64,000 bases of DNA from assembly GCA_016946835.1 (NCBI GenBank), contig JACVTC010000003.1:2575001-2639000 (forward strand). The letters are read 5' to 3'. Origin of the DNA: Neocallimastix lanati (nom. inval.). Its lineage: Eukaryota; Neocallimastigomycota; Neocallimastigomycetes; Neocallimastigales; Neocallimastigaceae. Position numbers and translations under genes: made by a program. Below are positions 1-11,913 of the stretch, piece by piece. The notes beneath the pieces are model-generated. The model did not search any database, was not told where the DNA came from, and saw only the letters and a program-made list of their open reading frames with translations. Position 1 is the first letter of the stretch. Each line of letters begins with the position of its first letter.

Positions 1-408
1 TTATTGTTTTATTTTTTTTTTCATTTAAATTTAATTAATAATTTTTAATTTATATTATTATTTCATTATTATTTTTATTTTAATTTTTATTTTAATTTTT
101 ATTTTATTTTATTTTATTTTTTTGTCTTATATATTCCTATATTTTATATTTCTATTTTTTATATTTTATATTAGTATATTTTATATTTTATATTTTATAT
201 TACTATTACTATATTTTTATCTTGTATTTTATATTTAAAATTGAAATTTTTTTTTTTTTTTTAGTTTCACTTTATTTGAATAATTTTTTAATTTTAAAAA
301 AAATATAATTATTACAATATTATTATAGATTAAAACAATTTTAAAAATTTAAAAAATTTTATCGACTATTAATTAAAGAAATTTAAAGTAATTAAAGGTT
401 GTACAAAA

Positions 409-439
<31 letters not shown>

Positions 440-1493
440 ATACATTTTTTTTAAAAAAAATAATGAATTAGATACAAGTTGAAAATTTTGATATAAAGAA
501 TTTATAATAAAAAATAAAAAAAATAATAAAAAATAAAAAATATAATAAATAGTAAAAAAAAAATAGAGAAATAATAATAATAATGAGAAAAATAATAATA
601 AAATAAAACGTTTTTAATATAGATAAAAAAAAACATATATAATAAAAATTATAAATTCTTTTTCATTAAAATCAATAAATATTTATTATTATTATCATAA
701 AATATTTTATGTTAATGTTAGTTTCATTAGATATTATTATTCTTTTAAAATCTGGTTTGTTAAAATATTAATTACAGTTAATTAATGAATATAAAATTGT
801 TAATTTATTTTTTATATTATTTTATTGTAAATTAATTCTTAAAACAATTGTAATAAATTAACAATTAATATTTATATTGTTAAATATATATATTATTTTT
901 GCTATTTCTTGATCTTTTTCTTAACTAATTTTTATATAATAATTGTTGTATTATTATTTAAATAATAATAAAACTAATTTAAATAATAATAAAGCAATTT
1001 TTTAATAATATTAAACTATTTTTATATATGAATAATATTTTATTTTAGATAATATTTTTATATTATTTATTAATCTATTTATTTATTTACTTACATATTT
1101 ATTTATTTATTTTATTTATTTATATTTAACTAATAAAAAGTTATTTTCGATGATAACTCAAGAAATTAAAATGAATTGGTTCATTGTGAAAGTATTTTTT
1201 AATATAAATATAGTTTATTTAATATATTGGAATATTATAAATCATATTTTTTAATATATTATAATATAATCAAATATATTAAACATAAAAGCATGACAAA
1301 CTTTCTTAAATGAAATAAATTTTAAAATTTGTTACATCAAATTTTAAAATTTATTATTTTTATAAAAATAATATAAAAAAATTATTTTAATTATTTATAT
1401 ATTATAATATATTATAATGTATCTCTAATATATATGATAGTATAATATCTAATATTAAATTATATCAAATATATTAAAATCTTGTTTATTAAT

Positions 1494-1953
1494 TATTTAT
1501 TTATTATTATTTATTATTTATTATTTATTATTTATCATTTATTATTTATTATTAATTATTAATTATTATTTATTATTTATTATTTATTATTTATTATTTA
1601 TTATTTATTATTTATTATTTATTATTTATTAATTATTAATTATTAATTATTATTAATTATTAATTATTATTTATTATTTATTATTTATTATTTATTATTT
1701 ATTATTTATTATTTATTATTTATTATTTATTATTTATTATTTATTATTTATTATTTAATTATTTATTATTTATTATTTATTATTTATTATTTATTATTTA
1801 TTATTTATTATTTATTATTTATTATTTATTATTTATTATTTATTATTTATTATTTATTATTTATTATTTATTATTTATTATTTATTATTTATTATTTATT
1901 ATTTATTATTTATTTATTTATTATTTATTATTTATTATTTATTATTTATTATT
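1494..1953. repeat. Heptanucleotide tandem array (ATTATTT)n
   Basis: About 460 bp built mostly from the 7-bp unit ATTATTT, with occasional slipped units such as AATTATT and TTATTTATT. It is a pure A/T minisatellite with no coding content. A related array recurs at the other end of the window (60940-61760). Confidence 0.9.
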
Positions 1954-2330
1954 TATTTTATATTTAAATTAATATATATATGATTTTTTTTATTTTTTTT
2001 CTTTAATATGTAAAAATGTATTATTTTTGAATTTATATTAAATATTTATAAAAAAGTTTCGGTAAATAATAATTATAATAATCATAATCATATAATTATA
2101 ATAGTAATTATAATAATAACAATAATAACAATAATAACAATAATAATAATAATAATAAAATCCTTTTTTTTCTAATCTTTTTTTATATTTTTTTAAGTTC
2201 AAATAAAAAAATTTTAATTATCCATATAGTATTTTAAAATAATAATATTAAATTATGTTCACTAATACTAATTTAATGAAATGATTATCATTATTATTTC
2301 TATTTTAATAAAATTAAAATAGAATTTTTA

Positions 2331-2430
2331 CCTCTTTATTTATTTATTTATTATTATTATTATTTTTAGTTTTAACCTCTTTATTTATTTATTTATTATT
2401 ATTATTATTATTATTTTTTTTTAGTTTTAA
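2331..2430. repeat. Tandem direct duplication of a 45-55 bp AT unit
   Basis: Two adjacent copies (2331-2374 and 2376-2430) begin with CCTCTTTATTTATTTATTTA, continue into (TTA)n and end in TTTTTAGTTTTAA. They differ mainly in the number of TTA triplets and the length of the T run, so this looks like a local duplication followed by slippage. Confidence 0.8.
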
Positions 2431-2606
2431 AGATATTGGATCCAATAATTTGAAAGAAAAATTGTAAAAAAAAAAAAAAATTTTTTTTTTGTTTTATTAT
2501 TAAAAGTTTAAAACACCAAACCACTACTATCGTTACCACCAATACCAGTACCAATACCTTGTTTTTACATCATAAACTATTGGTTTAAATGAATAGGTTT
2601 AAACTT

Positions 2607-2610
<4 letters not shown>

Positions 2611-2658
<48 letters not shown>
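2611..2658. repeat. Poly(dT) run of 48 bp
   Basis: Uninterrupted T from 2611 to 2658. It is one of several very long homopolymers in the window; other runs lie at 11857-11909, 41975-42025, 54241-54289, 59168-59213 and 63512-63574. Confidence 0.9.
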
Positions 2659-2890
2659 CATATTATATTCAATATAATTTAAAAAAATTTTTTTTTGTTA
2701 TTAAATTTTTATAAAATAAAGAAATAATAATATACAATGTTATTAACATGTGTTTATATATATTATAAGAGAGAAAAAAAAGTTTAATATTAAAAATGAA
2801 TAAATAAATAAATAATTTTTTTTTAAATATTAAAAATTATTTTTTTATTACTTCAGGATTCGTTTCAACCATATCAATTGATATTCGTGA

Positions 2891-2933
<43 letters not shown>

Positions 2934-2935
2934 CT

Positions 2936-3500
2936 GTTTAATGCAAAATGAAACTGCTAATAAATAGTTCTGTCGAAAGAATCGTGGTCCCAAGGTTTAA
3001 GTAAAGTATTCTGTACGTCATCTGAATATAAAATATTGGACTGTTCTTCCAGGTGAACATAATCCAAAATCACAAATTTTTAGTTTACTTACCCTCTTCA
3101 GTCATTAAAACATTATCACTTTTAAGTTCTTTATGTATAATATGATTTTAATGGAGACCTGCAGAAATTTGATCCATTATATTTAATGTGTCTGATGGTG
3201 TAATTTTTTATTTATTAATATAGGTTTTTATGGTATCCCGAGATACCAATATTCATAAACAATAAAAGGTTTATTAGTGATATGACAAGCTCTATAAAAT
3301 TGTAAGATGTAGGGATGAAAATTTTATTCTTCTCCATACTTCATTTCTCTCATATATAGATCTTTCTCTGACATTTTATTTTCTTGATTATTGGTTTCTA
3401 TCATTCTTACAATATCAAATGTTTTTTTAACAGTATCTGCTTTATTATGAATCCATTTTTGAGTTATATAATAACTTCTGGAACTATTATATAAAATTTA
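2936..3500 (-). pseudogene. Protein kinase domain relic (broken)
   Basis: On the minus strand, pieces of an eukaryotic protein kinase can be read in changing frames. From about 3440 down comes an N-lobe segment (KTFDIVRMIETNN), then HPYILQFYRACHITNKPFIV and YEYW (hinge region, about 3310-3240). Next are TLNIMDQISAGLH and IIHKELKSDNVLM (catalytic-loop region, with the usual HRD reading HKE, about 3195-3105), then LKICDFGLC (the DFG motif, about 3090-3060). In-frame stops interrupt the hinge side (after MREMKYGEE and after YLGIP) and the region after DFG shifts frame. The relic ends against a 35-bp T run at 2894-2928. The residue pattern suits a tyrosine-kinase-like fungal kinase; the exact family is not recognisable. 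It cannot encode a working kinase as it stands. Confidence 0.8.
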
Positions 3501-3899
3501 ATATTTATTTTAATTTAAAATATTTTTTTTTATAAAAATAAATTATTTATATTATAAATATATAAAATGAATAGTGAAGTACTATAAATTATTAAAAAAT
3601 TAATAAAAATAAAATAAAAAAAAATAGTTGAAATATGAATATAAAGTACAAATTGAATAAAATAAAATAAAATAAAATAAAATAGAATAAAATAGAATAA
3701 AATAAAATAAAATTAAAAAAATATATAATATTTATATTATTACTTCATTTATCTTCTTCAATTCATTCTTAAATGACGTTGAAATTATAATATAAATTTA
3801 ATATGACAAATTATATTAATAAGATAAATATATATATATGTATATATTAAAATTAAGTAAATAAAGATTTCTAATAAAAAATTAAAAAATTTTTGTTTT

Positions 3900-4045
3900 T
3901 TTCTTTACTTCAGGTTTCTTTTCTTTTATCTTTATTGAAAAATTTGAATCATTTTGTTTTAATATCTGTTCAATGAAAAATGAAATAGTTAATAAATTGA
4001 TTCTATTATTCCCCGGTTTTAATTAAAATATTCATTTTAATTATA
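3900..4045 (-). pseudogene. Second, shorter copy of the kinase relic's 3' part
   Basis: This segment aligns by eye with 2856-3010: both contain ACTTCAGG-TTC, then AATATCTGTT-AATG-AAAATGAAA, then TTAATAAAT. It reads on the minus strand roughly as a kinase C-lobe tail with lysine-rich sequence. Where this copy has a short TTTTGTTTT, the other copy carries 35 T. It is too short to name beyond its similarity to its neighbour. Confidence 0.5.
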
Positions 4046-4096
4046 TATAATATTTATAGGTATGAAGAACTCATTGATTACGTTATATTTTTTAAA

Positions 4097-4171
<75 letters not shown>

Positions 4172-4228
4172 TTTTGTTTTGTTTTGCTTTTTTTTTTTTT
4201 TTTTATATTTGGAAATTATGTCAAAGTT
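4046..4228. repeat. (AT)n and poly(dT) low-complexity block
   Basis: An alternating AT run (about 4098-4127) passes into a long T run, then GTTTT pentamers, then T again, ending next to the 3' end of the receptor gene that follows on the minus strand. Confidence 0.8.
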
Positions 4229-6112
4229 TTATTTATAATAATATTTTGTATAATGAATTTTTATAATGTCTGAAAGAACACTTATTTCTGAATTATTATT
4301 ATATAATGTTTCAATTTCATTACTAACTTGACTTGATTTTGTGTTAGATTCTTGATAAGAATAATCTGTTGTCATATTTTTCTTTATTGATATGGATTTT
4401 GAATTTGAAGTTTCTTCATCATTCAATATTTCATTTGATTTACTGAATTCTTTTATTAACACTCTTATAATAAAGAAATAACTATGATTTGTCAAAGTAA
4501 ATATTAAAATGATACATAAATAGAGACTATAATAAAATATATAATCATCAATTCTCAATATTTTAAATATAGTGACCAATATATATAAAATTCCATTCAC
4601 ACCCATTATGCTAATTAATAATCTTACATCTTGGAGGGTTTCTTTTAAATTCCATTCAAAATAAATTAAAATATTAATTAATATATATTTTATTAAAGGA
4701 ATAATTGTTTGAAATATTCTAATGAAAATTCCATATGCATTATTGATATTGCATTTACTATAATTTTTCTTCCCATCTAATATAGAATTTTCGATGTTCA
4801 TTGGTGAAAACAACAATAATATATTAAATATTACATTTATAAATTCAATTAATGCAATAAACTTGAATTTATTAATTTTAAGCCATTCTGAATAATCATT
4901 AATTTTTGGAAATTTTACTAGCAGTTCATATAGTATAGGGGTTAAGAAAAAGTTTAATCCAAATGACATTAAAATATAATTTAAATAACAATTTACTTCC
5001 GTTACTTTTCCAAATTTTGTGAATCCAGAAGCTACAATTAAAAGTACTCCAAATATATATATTATCCATAAATCATTGCTTAAAAATTTAATATTTTTTT
5101 TGTATTTAGGAATAAATAATAGTGATATTGAAAAAAGTACAGAACAAAATAGAAATAAAAGAATAATAAAAAATACCAATCCTGTTTTAGATGTTTTAAT
5201 TGAATAATAATGAATTTTTGTGATGTTCTCAATTTCATTTAATACTTCATTTATTGGTTTATTATTAAATAAAAATTTAGAAATTAAATTGGTATATTTA
5301 CTTGAATAATAATCATAATTATCAATTATAGAACTTGGTCTTTCGATTCCTTGAATGTTTTTTATTAATTCACAATCAGTATAGGAACAAACTTCAGAAT
5401 CATCATATAGTTTGTATAAGCCACTAAAACTTCTGAAGTATTTTAAAATTATTTCTTTTTGAACATATTCGGAAGTTAAAAATTTAATTACTTCTGCTGA
5501 AGCTAATTTTCTATCATTTGGAATATAGTTATTTATGCCTAAAAAATAACCACCAACACAAGAACCATTTACATCTTCTGTTTTTCCTGGTAATGGACTC
5601 ATACAATAATTTGGAACATTATGGTCGAAATCCCAAAAATTTGAAAAAAGAATACTTTCATCAATTAACATTATTATATTATATTCCTCATTAATTTTAA
5701 ATATTATATCTTATAAATTGTTTTGAAGTTTTTTTTTTTTTTTTAATGGTTTATTAGATATATTTTATTAACGTATATATAATTTTTAAATATATATATA
5801 TATATATATATTTTTTTTTTAATTAATATTAGGGTTTTTTATTTACTAAATATGTAATAATATTATTAAATATCGAGTATTATATACCATTTGATATTTC
5901 TGTTTTTATTTGAAGTAATTTATTAAAGGCTTCTTCTGCAGTTTTACTATTAATATCGGGAATTGGTGATTCTTTTGAATCTCTATAGGAGTACAAAAAG
6001 CTGTACGCTGAACACATTGAACTTTCTCCATCTAAAATTTTAAGTTTCATTAGTATATTTTTTTAAATATTTATATGAGATAAAATATTTCTAGTAAAAT
6101 TTAGATGTAAAA

Positions 6113-6151
<39 letters not shown>

Positions 6152-6524
6152 TTTGTTGTTGTTATTGTAGTTGATGTTGTTAATACATCTAATAATATTC
6201 ATCAATAGTAAAGCATATTGTTGATTTCATAAAATATTAATAATATATTTATTACCTGGAAAATATCCATTGTAGCCAACTAATTTTTCATTACCTAACT
6301 TCTTTTCTTCATTTAATATATATTTAGCAGTAGCTAATAATTGATCCCATGTTTTTGGAACTGTTCTTTGATATTTATTTAAATAATTAATATTAGAATA
6401 TAATAATGTGTATTTTAATAAGAGAGGCTAATATAAAATAAAATATTATAATGTAATATAATATATATAATTAGAATTAATTTTGTTTATGATATTAATT
6501 ATATATTATATAATAATTTAATAT

Positions 6525-6568
<44 letters not shown>

Positions 6569-7062
6569 TACCAACAAAAAAAAAAAAAAAAAAAAAAAAA
6601 ACTTACCAATCCAACCCACTTATTCTTATATACTCCAAGTTTTTCAGAATCACCTAAATACATGTCCAAATGATCTTTTGATAAATACTCTTTTAAATTC
6701 ACAAGATGAGGTGAATATCTACGAGTATATAATGGATCATATATAAATATATCATATTTTTGCTTTTTCTGTTGAAGAAGTATATGTATTGCTGAATCAA
6801 AACTATCCCATTGATTTGTTGTATTTTCTATTGAAAATAAAAAAAATTTTAATTGGATATCTAAGCCTTCTCTTATTGCATAGTTATTAAACTCTTTTCT
6901 TAGCAAAGTATATAAATCTTCAAATGATTTTAAAAATGCTTGTCCTGCCATATTAATTTCTATCGAATTTATTATGCCTATTTTTAATTAATTTTTTAAG
7001 TATTAATTATGTCAATTTTTATTAACTTTATTCATTAATAATATTTTTTTTTTTTTTTTTTT

Positions 7063-7093
<31 letters not shown>

Positions 7094-7144
7094 ACCAAAA
7101 AAGAAACAGGCGAAGAAGTAAAGAACTAAAGTTTTTATTTTCAT
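4229..7144 (-). CDS. Class C GPCR-like receptor with periplasmic-binding-protein-like ectodomain (possible frameshift)
   Basis: A plausible plasma-membrane receptor: an extracellular solute-binding-like domain followed by a seven-helix class C (GABA-B/metabotropic-glutamate type) domain. My exon model is 7144-7096, 6977-6607, 6425-6256, 6031-5888 and 5709-4229, about 738 codons, all GT-AG. Exon 1 is a signal peptide (MKIKTLVLYFFACFFFG). Exons 2-4 look like a family-1 solute-binding protein (WVGL, then LLYSN..YL, then VPKTWDQLL). Exon 5 carries GGYFLGINNY, then a helix near residue 420 and six more to about 660, with the class C spacing of a conserved Cys before helix 3, and ends in a polar Ser/Asn-rich tail. 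Exons 1-2, 3-4 and 4-5 join in phase. Exon 2 to exon 3 does not: the GTAAGT donor is phase 0, but exon 3 is open only with one leftover base. This is either a 1-2 nt indel or use of a weak upstream GTGGGT donor, so the gene may be recently broken. The ligand is unknown. Confidence 0.8.
6537..6601. repeat. T27-12 bp-A26 inverted homopolymer pair inside intron 2 of the receptor gene
   Basis: A T run (6537-6563), a 12-bp spacer and an A run (6576-6601) could fold into a hairpin in the transcript. The pair ends four bases from the exon 2 splice donor (GT at 6606-6605 on the minus strand). Confidence 0.75.
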
Positions 7145-7357
7145 TTTATTTATTAAACCATATAATCCTTTTGTAACTTTATAGTAAAATACAACTATTC
7201 CACTAATGATTTAAAAATACTATTAGTATGTAAATATTTTTATTAGAAAATATATGTTATATCCTCATTTCCTCAGTAACAATTCAATAATATCAAATTT
7301 AAAAAATTCCAAGTATTTCAAAATTATAGGGAGATCTTATATATATATAAAACATTC

Positions 7358-7388
<31 letters not shown>

Positions 7389-7960
7389 ACAAAAACAAAC
7401 TTTAATTTAAAATAAAATTAAAAAAAATTAATATTTTTAAATTCTAATAAAAGAATTTTTTCATGGTAAAGTTTATTTTAAGGATAAATTTAAATAATAA
7501 ATAAATATAATTAACTTGTAATATATATAGAAAATTAATTTTTTTTTATTATTAAAGTAAGTCATAATGATTTAATATATATATTGTATTTAATATATAC
7601 AAATAACAAATATATTTTTTATTTTTTTTTTAAAAAAATAAAAAGATATATATATACATTATAAATATAAATAATATAAATAAAATAAATAAATAGATAA
7701 AATAAATAAATAAATAAAATAAATAAATAAAGTAAATAAATGATAAAAATAAATAATAAAAATAAAATATCAATTAAATACTAAAATAATAGTTTTAACT
7801 GAAGAATAAATAGATTAATTTACAAGAAATAATTAATAAAATATTTAAAGTATTATTAAAATGAAAAGATCATATATGAATAATTAACATATTTTAGTTT
7901 TAATTAATTGAATTATTCATATTTAAAGTATTTGAGAAGAAACTTAATAATATATTCAAA
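7145..7960. other. AT-rich intergenic stretch
   Basis: It lies upstream of the receptor start. It holds a 27-bp A run near 7360, TA dinucleotide patches and AAATA/AATAAA repeats near 7660-7780. No open reading frame or RNA gene is evident. Confidence 0.6.
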
Positions 7961-7969
7961 GGTCTTAAA

Positions 7970-9815
7970 TAAATTTTCTTTTTGATATTATTTTGTTAGT
8001 CTTGGATTATTAGTACTCTGATCATGTGATGATTGAATATTTCCTGATTAACAAACTTTATTTATAAAATCTTTATTCTCAATATCTAGTAATATTCTTA
8101 TTATAAAGATATATGCATGATATGAAATACAGAACATCAAAATAATACATTAATAAAGAGAATAATATATAATATAATATTCAATTTCGACATATATATA
8201 GTGAATTACAAATAAAATTCCCATCCATCCCTATCATAAATGTTAATACTCTTAATTCGTAAAATAAAGTTTTCATACTCCATTCTAAATATATTAGTAC
8301 ATTAATCATTAAATATTTTGAAAAAGGAATAATAAATCGAATTATAATCAGTATAAATGTCCCAATTATATTATTTAATGAACATACACTTTAATTCTTA
8401 TTACCTATTGATATTTTATCATTGATTCTGTATAAGGAAATCAATAGTAATAAATTTAATACGATATATATAAATTCAACTGATACATTAAACTCATATT
8501 TGTGGTCTTAAATCTATTTTGAAATTTTGTTAATTTTTGGAAGTATAATTAAAAATTCATATAATAAAGTCTATAAAATATTATTAAGATAACTTCTTAT
8601 TTCTGTTACTTTTCCAAAATTTGTAAATTCAGAGGATAATATTTAAAGAATTCCAAGTATATAATTTATCCATGAATTATTACTTAAATATTTTATATAT
8701 TTCTTATATTTAGGTACATATACCAATATTGTCAAAAAAAAAAAAAAAAAAAAAAATTACAGCATATAATAATAATAATAGTAGAAGAGTAATTAAATAA
8801 TACTAATGTTAGTATTGATGTTTTAATTGAATAAGGATATAATTTTGTGATATCCTCTATTTCATTCAATATCTCATTTAATAATTTTTTGTCAAATAAT
8901 ACTCATAATTATCAATTATAGAAGTAGGCCTTTCAATTCTCTAAATATATTTAAATGTTTCACAATCAGTATATGAACAAAAACCTCAAGATCTTAATAA
9001 AGTTTGGATAAACCACTAAAAATTTAAAAATCCTTTAAAATTATTTGTTTTTGAATATACTCAGTAGTTAAAAAATTCAATAATTTTAGCTCCAGCTTTT
9101 TTCATTTTCTTTTGAAAAATAATAATTTATACCTAATAAATAACCTCTTAAGCAAGACTCGTTAACACCTTCTTTACTACTGATATATGGAAACTGGTGA
9201 TTTTTTTGAGTCTCTATCCGAGTACAAAAAACTATACTTCGAATACATTTACTTTCTCCCTCTTAAATATTATTATTAAGAAAATATTTATTATTATTAA
9301 TAATATTATATTATTTTTATTTTTTTATTAATGCCAATTAATTATTATTATTATTTCGTTAATAATAATAATAATAATAATTTTATTTTAAATAATATAT
9401 CATTTAATATAACATTTAATAATAAATAAATTTTTAGCTATTTTAGAAAATATCCATTGTAACCTATTGGTTTATTATTGACTAAATTATGTTCTTTATT
9501 TAAGATATGTATAGCTATTTATAACATTTGATCCCATGTTTTTGGAACTTTCTCATCATATTTTTTTTTAAAAGATAAATATTTGAATATATAAAACTAT
9601 ATTTTGTAATAATAATAGTTATTATGAGTAATTTTTATTATAATATTATAATGAAAATATTTAAGATTAATACTTTTTTTATGATCTTAATTTTTTTGTT
9701 AATAAAATTTTTGATAAAGGTTAGTGCATATAAAGTCAAATGGATTGGATTAATAAATATTTTTTTTATTATATATTATATTATAAAATCACCTAAAACC
9801 ATATTAAAATAATTA
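7970..9815 (-). pseudogene. Decayed paralogue of the solute-binding/class C GPCR gene at 4229-7144
   Basis: Nearly every exon of the intact neighbour can be aligned by eye in the same order and strand. Exon 5 (seven-helix part) covers about 8040-9165; for example TATTCTTATTATAAAGATAT and ATGATATGAAATAC match the helix 7 region. Exon 4 covers about 9170-9262 (GGTGATTTTTTTGAGTCTCT against GGTGATTCTTTTGAATCTCT). Exon 3 covers about 9440-9610 (TTGATCCCATGTTTTTGGAAC is shared). The end of exon 2 lies at about 9709-9800. The 5' part of exon 5, the intron and the edge of exon 4 have been deleted, so the two exons abut near 9165-9175. Many stops and frameshifts are present, including an A23 run (8734-8756) where the intact gene has A6. 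No functional product is possible. Confidence 0.85.
9709..9757 (+). other. Micro-inverted end of exon 2 inside the receptor pseudogene
   Basis: The rest of the pseudogene runs on the minus strand, but this segment reads on the plus strand as VSAYKVKWIGLI. That matches LGVYKNKWVGLV at the end of exon 2 of the intact gene (about two thirds of bases identical by eye). Just beyond it, at about 9786, AATCACCTAAA has returned to the parental orientation and is the sequence expected next to it. The donor GGTAAGT has become AATAAAT. Confidence 0.6.
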
Positions 9816-10510
9816 TAATTAGTTTTTATTTAAAATTGAGTTCTAAAAGATTTACATTCTTTTATATTAAAATTCACTATTATTTTAAAGGAACTATTAT
9901 AATTCTATTATTTTTTTTTTTTTATCTTTAAGGAATTTTCATTTTAACACAAAAAATATTATCATCAGTAATTTAAATAAATTATTTTATATATTGTATT
10001 AATCATAGTATTTATATTATAATTTTATTATTAATTATAATTTTTTATATATTATAATTTTATTTTTAGTTATAACTTATTTTGTATTTTTTTTTTTTTT
10101 TATTTTTTTTTATTTTTTTTTTTTTTTATATATATATTCATTTTATTTTTTAATTTTAATTTTAATTTTTCTTTATTTTACTTCTTATCTTATTATTATT
10201 ATAATATTATAATATTTAATATTTAATATTTATTTTAGTTTTTATCTCAATTCTTAATATTTAATGAATTTTTTTTTGTTTAAATATTAAATAAATAATA
10301 TTTTTAATATATTATCATTAGTAAATAAAATTCTTAATGACATATTATAATAAATAATATTTATTTACTAATTAAATTTATTATTATTATTATTTTAATT
10401 TTATTTTATATTTTGTTAGTAATAGTTCTAATAATATATTATTAATAATATTTCTTTTTTAATATATATATGAATTTTATAAAATTCATAATATTTATTA
10501 ATTATTTTCT
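9816..10510. other. AT-rich intergenic stretch
   Basis: It contains T runs near 10090-10130 and short TAATATT repeats. I see no supported gene; weak similarity to exon 2 of the receptor may continue for some tens of bases past 9815. Confidence 0.5.
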
Positions 10511-11255
10511 TTTTATTAGTTATTGCAAACACTACTTTGACATCCTTTACCACAACAGGAATTTGTTAACATCACAACTATTATTTTTGCTACAATATTG
10601 TAAATTTGAACATTTTTTATTATTGTTTCCTTTATCACATTTGACTTCTCCAGGATTTTCCGTTCTGATTTCCCAATGTTGATAAATATTGTTTTTATCA
10701 CAGCTTTGATAAAGTAAATGATATTTTCTTAATTTTTTTTAGAATTATACGAACCTAAACATTTATCAGTACTCTTTATGAACATGAAGACTTTCTTTAT
10801 TATATGGTTGTTTAATACTTTTATATATAGCATCATCATTATATCACACATGATTACTTTACCTTCATTAATATTAGAAATAACCATATATAAATTGTTA
10901 TATTTTGACTTAAAATATTCATTTCCATCAATGGCTTATTAATGAATTATTTATTTACTTAAATTTTTATCACCGTAATACACTATAGGTAGGTCTAGAA
11001 AACTTTTCGATGTTAGAATATATATATTTATCAATTTTTTTATTATATATCCAAACCGGTTGATTTGCATCAGCAGGATTTGTATCCTATATTTCCTATT
11101 CTTGATCTTGATTTATTACATATATTCATATTTAAACTAATTTCATTAAGATTACTAGGATTTAATGAACTTAAACATTTTTATTCAATGATGAAATAAT
11201 CGAAATAATCATTTTACCATTACTAAATGACTAAATATCCACTATAAATAAATCT

Positions 11256-11311
11256 ATCATTATAAATCCATCATTATAAATCCATCATTATAAATCCATC
11301 ATTATAAATCC
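11256..11311. repeat. Four perfect tandem copies of a 14-bp unit
   Basis: The unit ATCATTATAAATCC occurs four times exactly (11256, 11270, 11284, 11298), with a diverged copy just before. It lies inside the Cys-rich pseudogene, and 14 bp is not a multiple of three, so each added unit shifts frame. Confidence 0.95.
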
Positions 11312-11495
11312 ATCTTAAAAAACATTTGATATTTTTTAGATTTAAATGCTTGATAATTGAAATTATTATTATTTTCACGGTTTTAGTTAAAAGACATTCC
11401 ATATTTTCATTTAAGATTATATTACACTTATTAACTAATTTATCTGGAATGTTTTACATATTTCTTTATATTGATTTAAATTACATAAGGATTAT

Positions 11496-11543
<48 letters not shown>

Positions 11544-11855
11544 TATTATTATTATTATTATTTTTTTTTTTTTTATAAAATCTATATTATGATAATTTTT
11601 TGAATAATAACATTAGATAAATATTTTTTTTTGATATATATTATTTCTCGTTATATAAAATTGAAGATTTATTTGAAGTTTTATTAAAAAATTTTTCAGA
11701 AATTTTACTATATGAAGAATAATTTTTAAAATTAATATTTTTATCAATTGTAAAATATTCTTTATATTTATAATTTTCTGATTTACATCTATCTCTAAAT
11801 TTCAAAAAGTCATTAGTTTCACAAATATCTATAAAAGAATGATATTTATCTACAT

Positions 11856-11856
<1 letters not shown>

Positions 11857-11909
<53 letters not shown>
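11857..11909. repeat. Poly(dA) run of 53 bp
   Basis: Uninterrupted A from 11857 to 11909, splitting coding traces of the Cys-rich pseudogene. A second A run (11500-11527) and a T run (about 12224-12257) lie in the same relic. Confidence 0.9.

Positions 11910-11913
<4 letters not shown>

Larger units (their letters stand above)
1..2893. other. AT-rich intergenic stretch without a gene
   Basis: I see no coding sequence in either strand. The stretch is almost only A and T, with short tetramer arrays (TAAA near 410-440, TTTA near 1075-1120), a long heptamer array (listed separately), AAT/CAA triplets near 2100-2160, a 45-55 bp direct duplication near 2331-2430 and a long T run at 2611-2658. Confidence 0.7.

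Noticed and set aside
1494-1953. CRISPR-like regular repeats
   Set aside because: The units are 7 bp with no spacers, and the organism is eukaryotic; this is a simple heptamer array.
9624-9812. 62-codon plus-strand frame as a gene
   Set aside because: Only the KWIGL part has meaning, and it matches the inverted exon 2 end of the neighbouring receptor; the rest is AT-rich filler.
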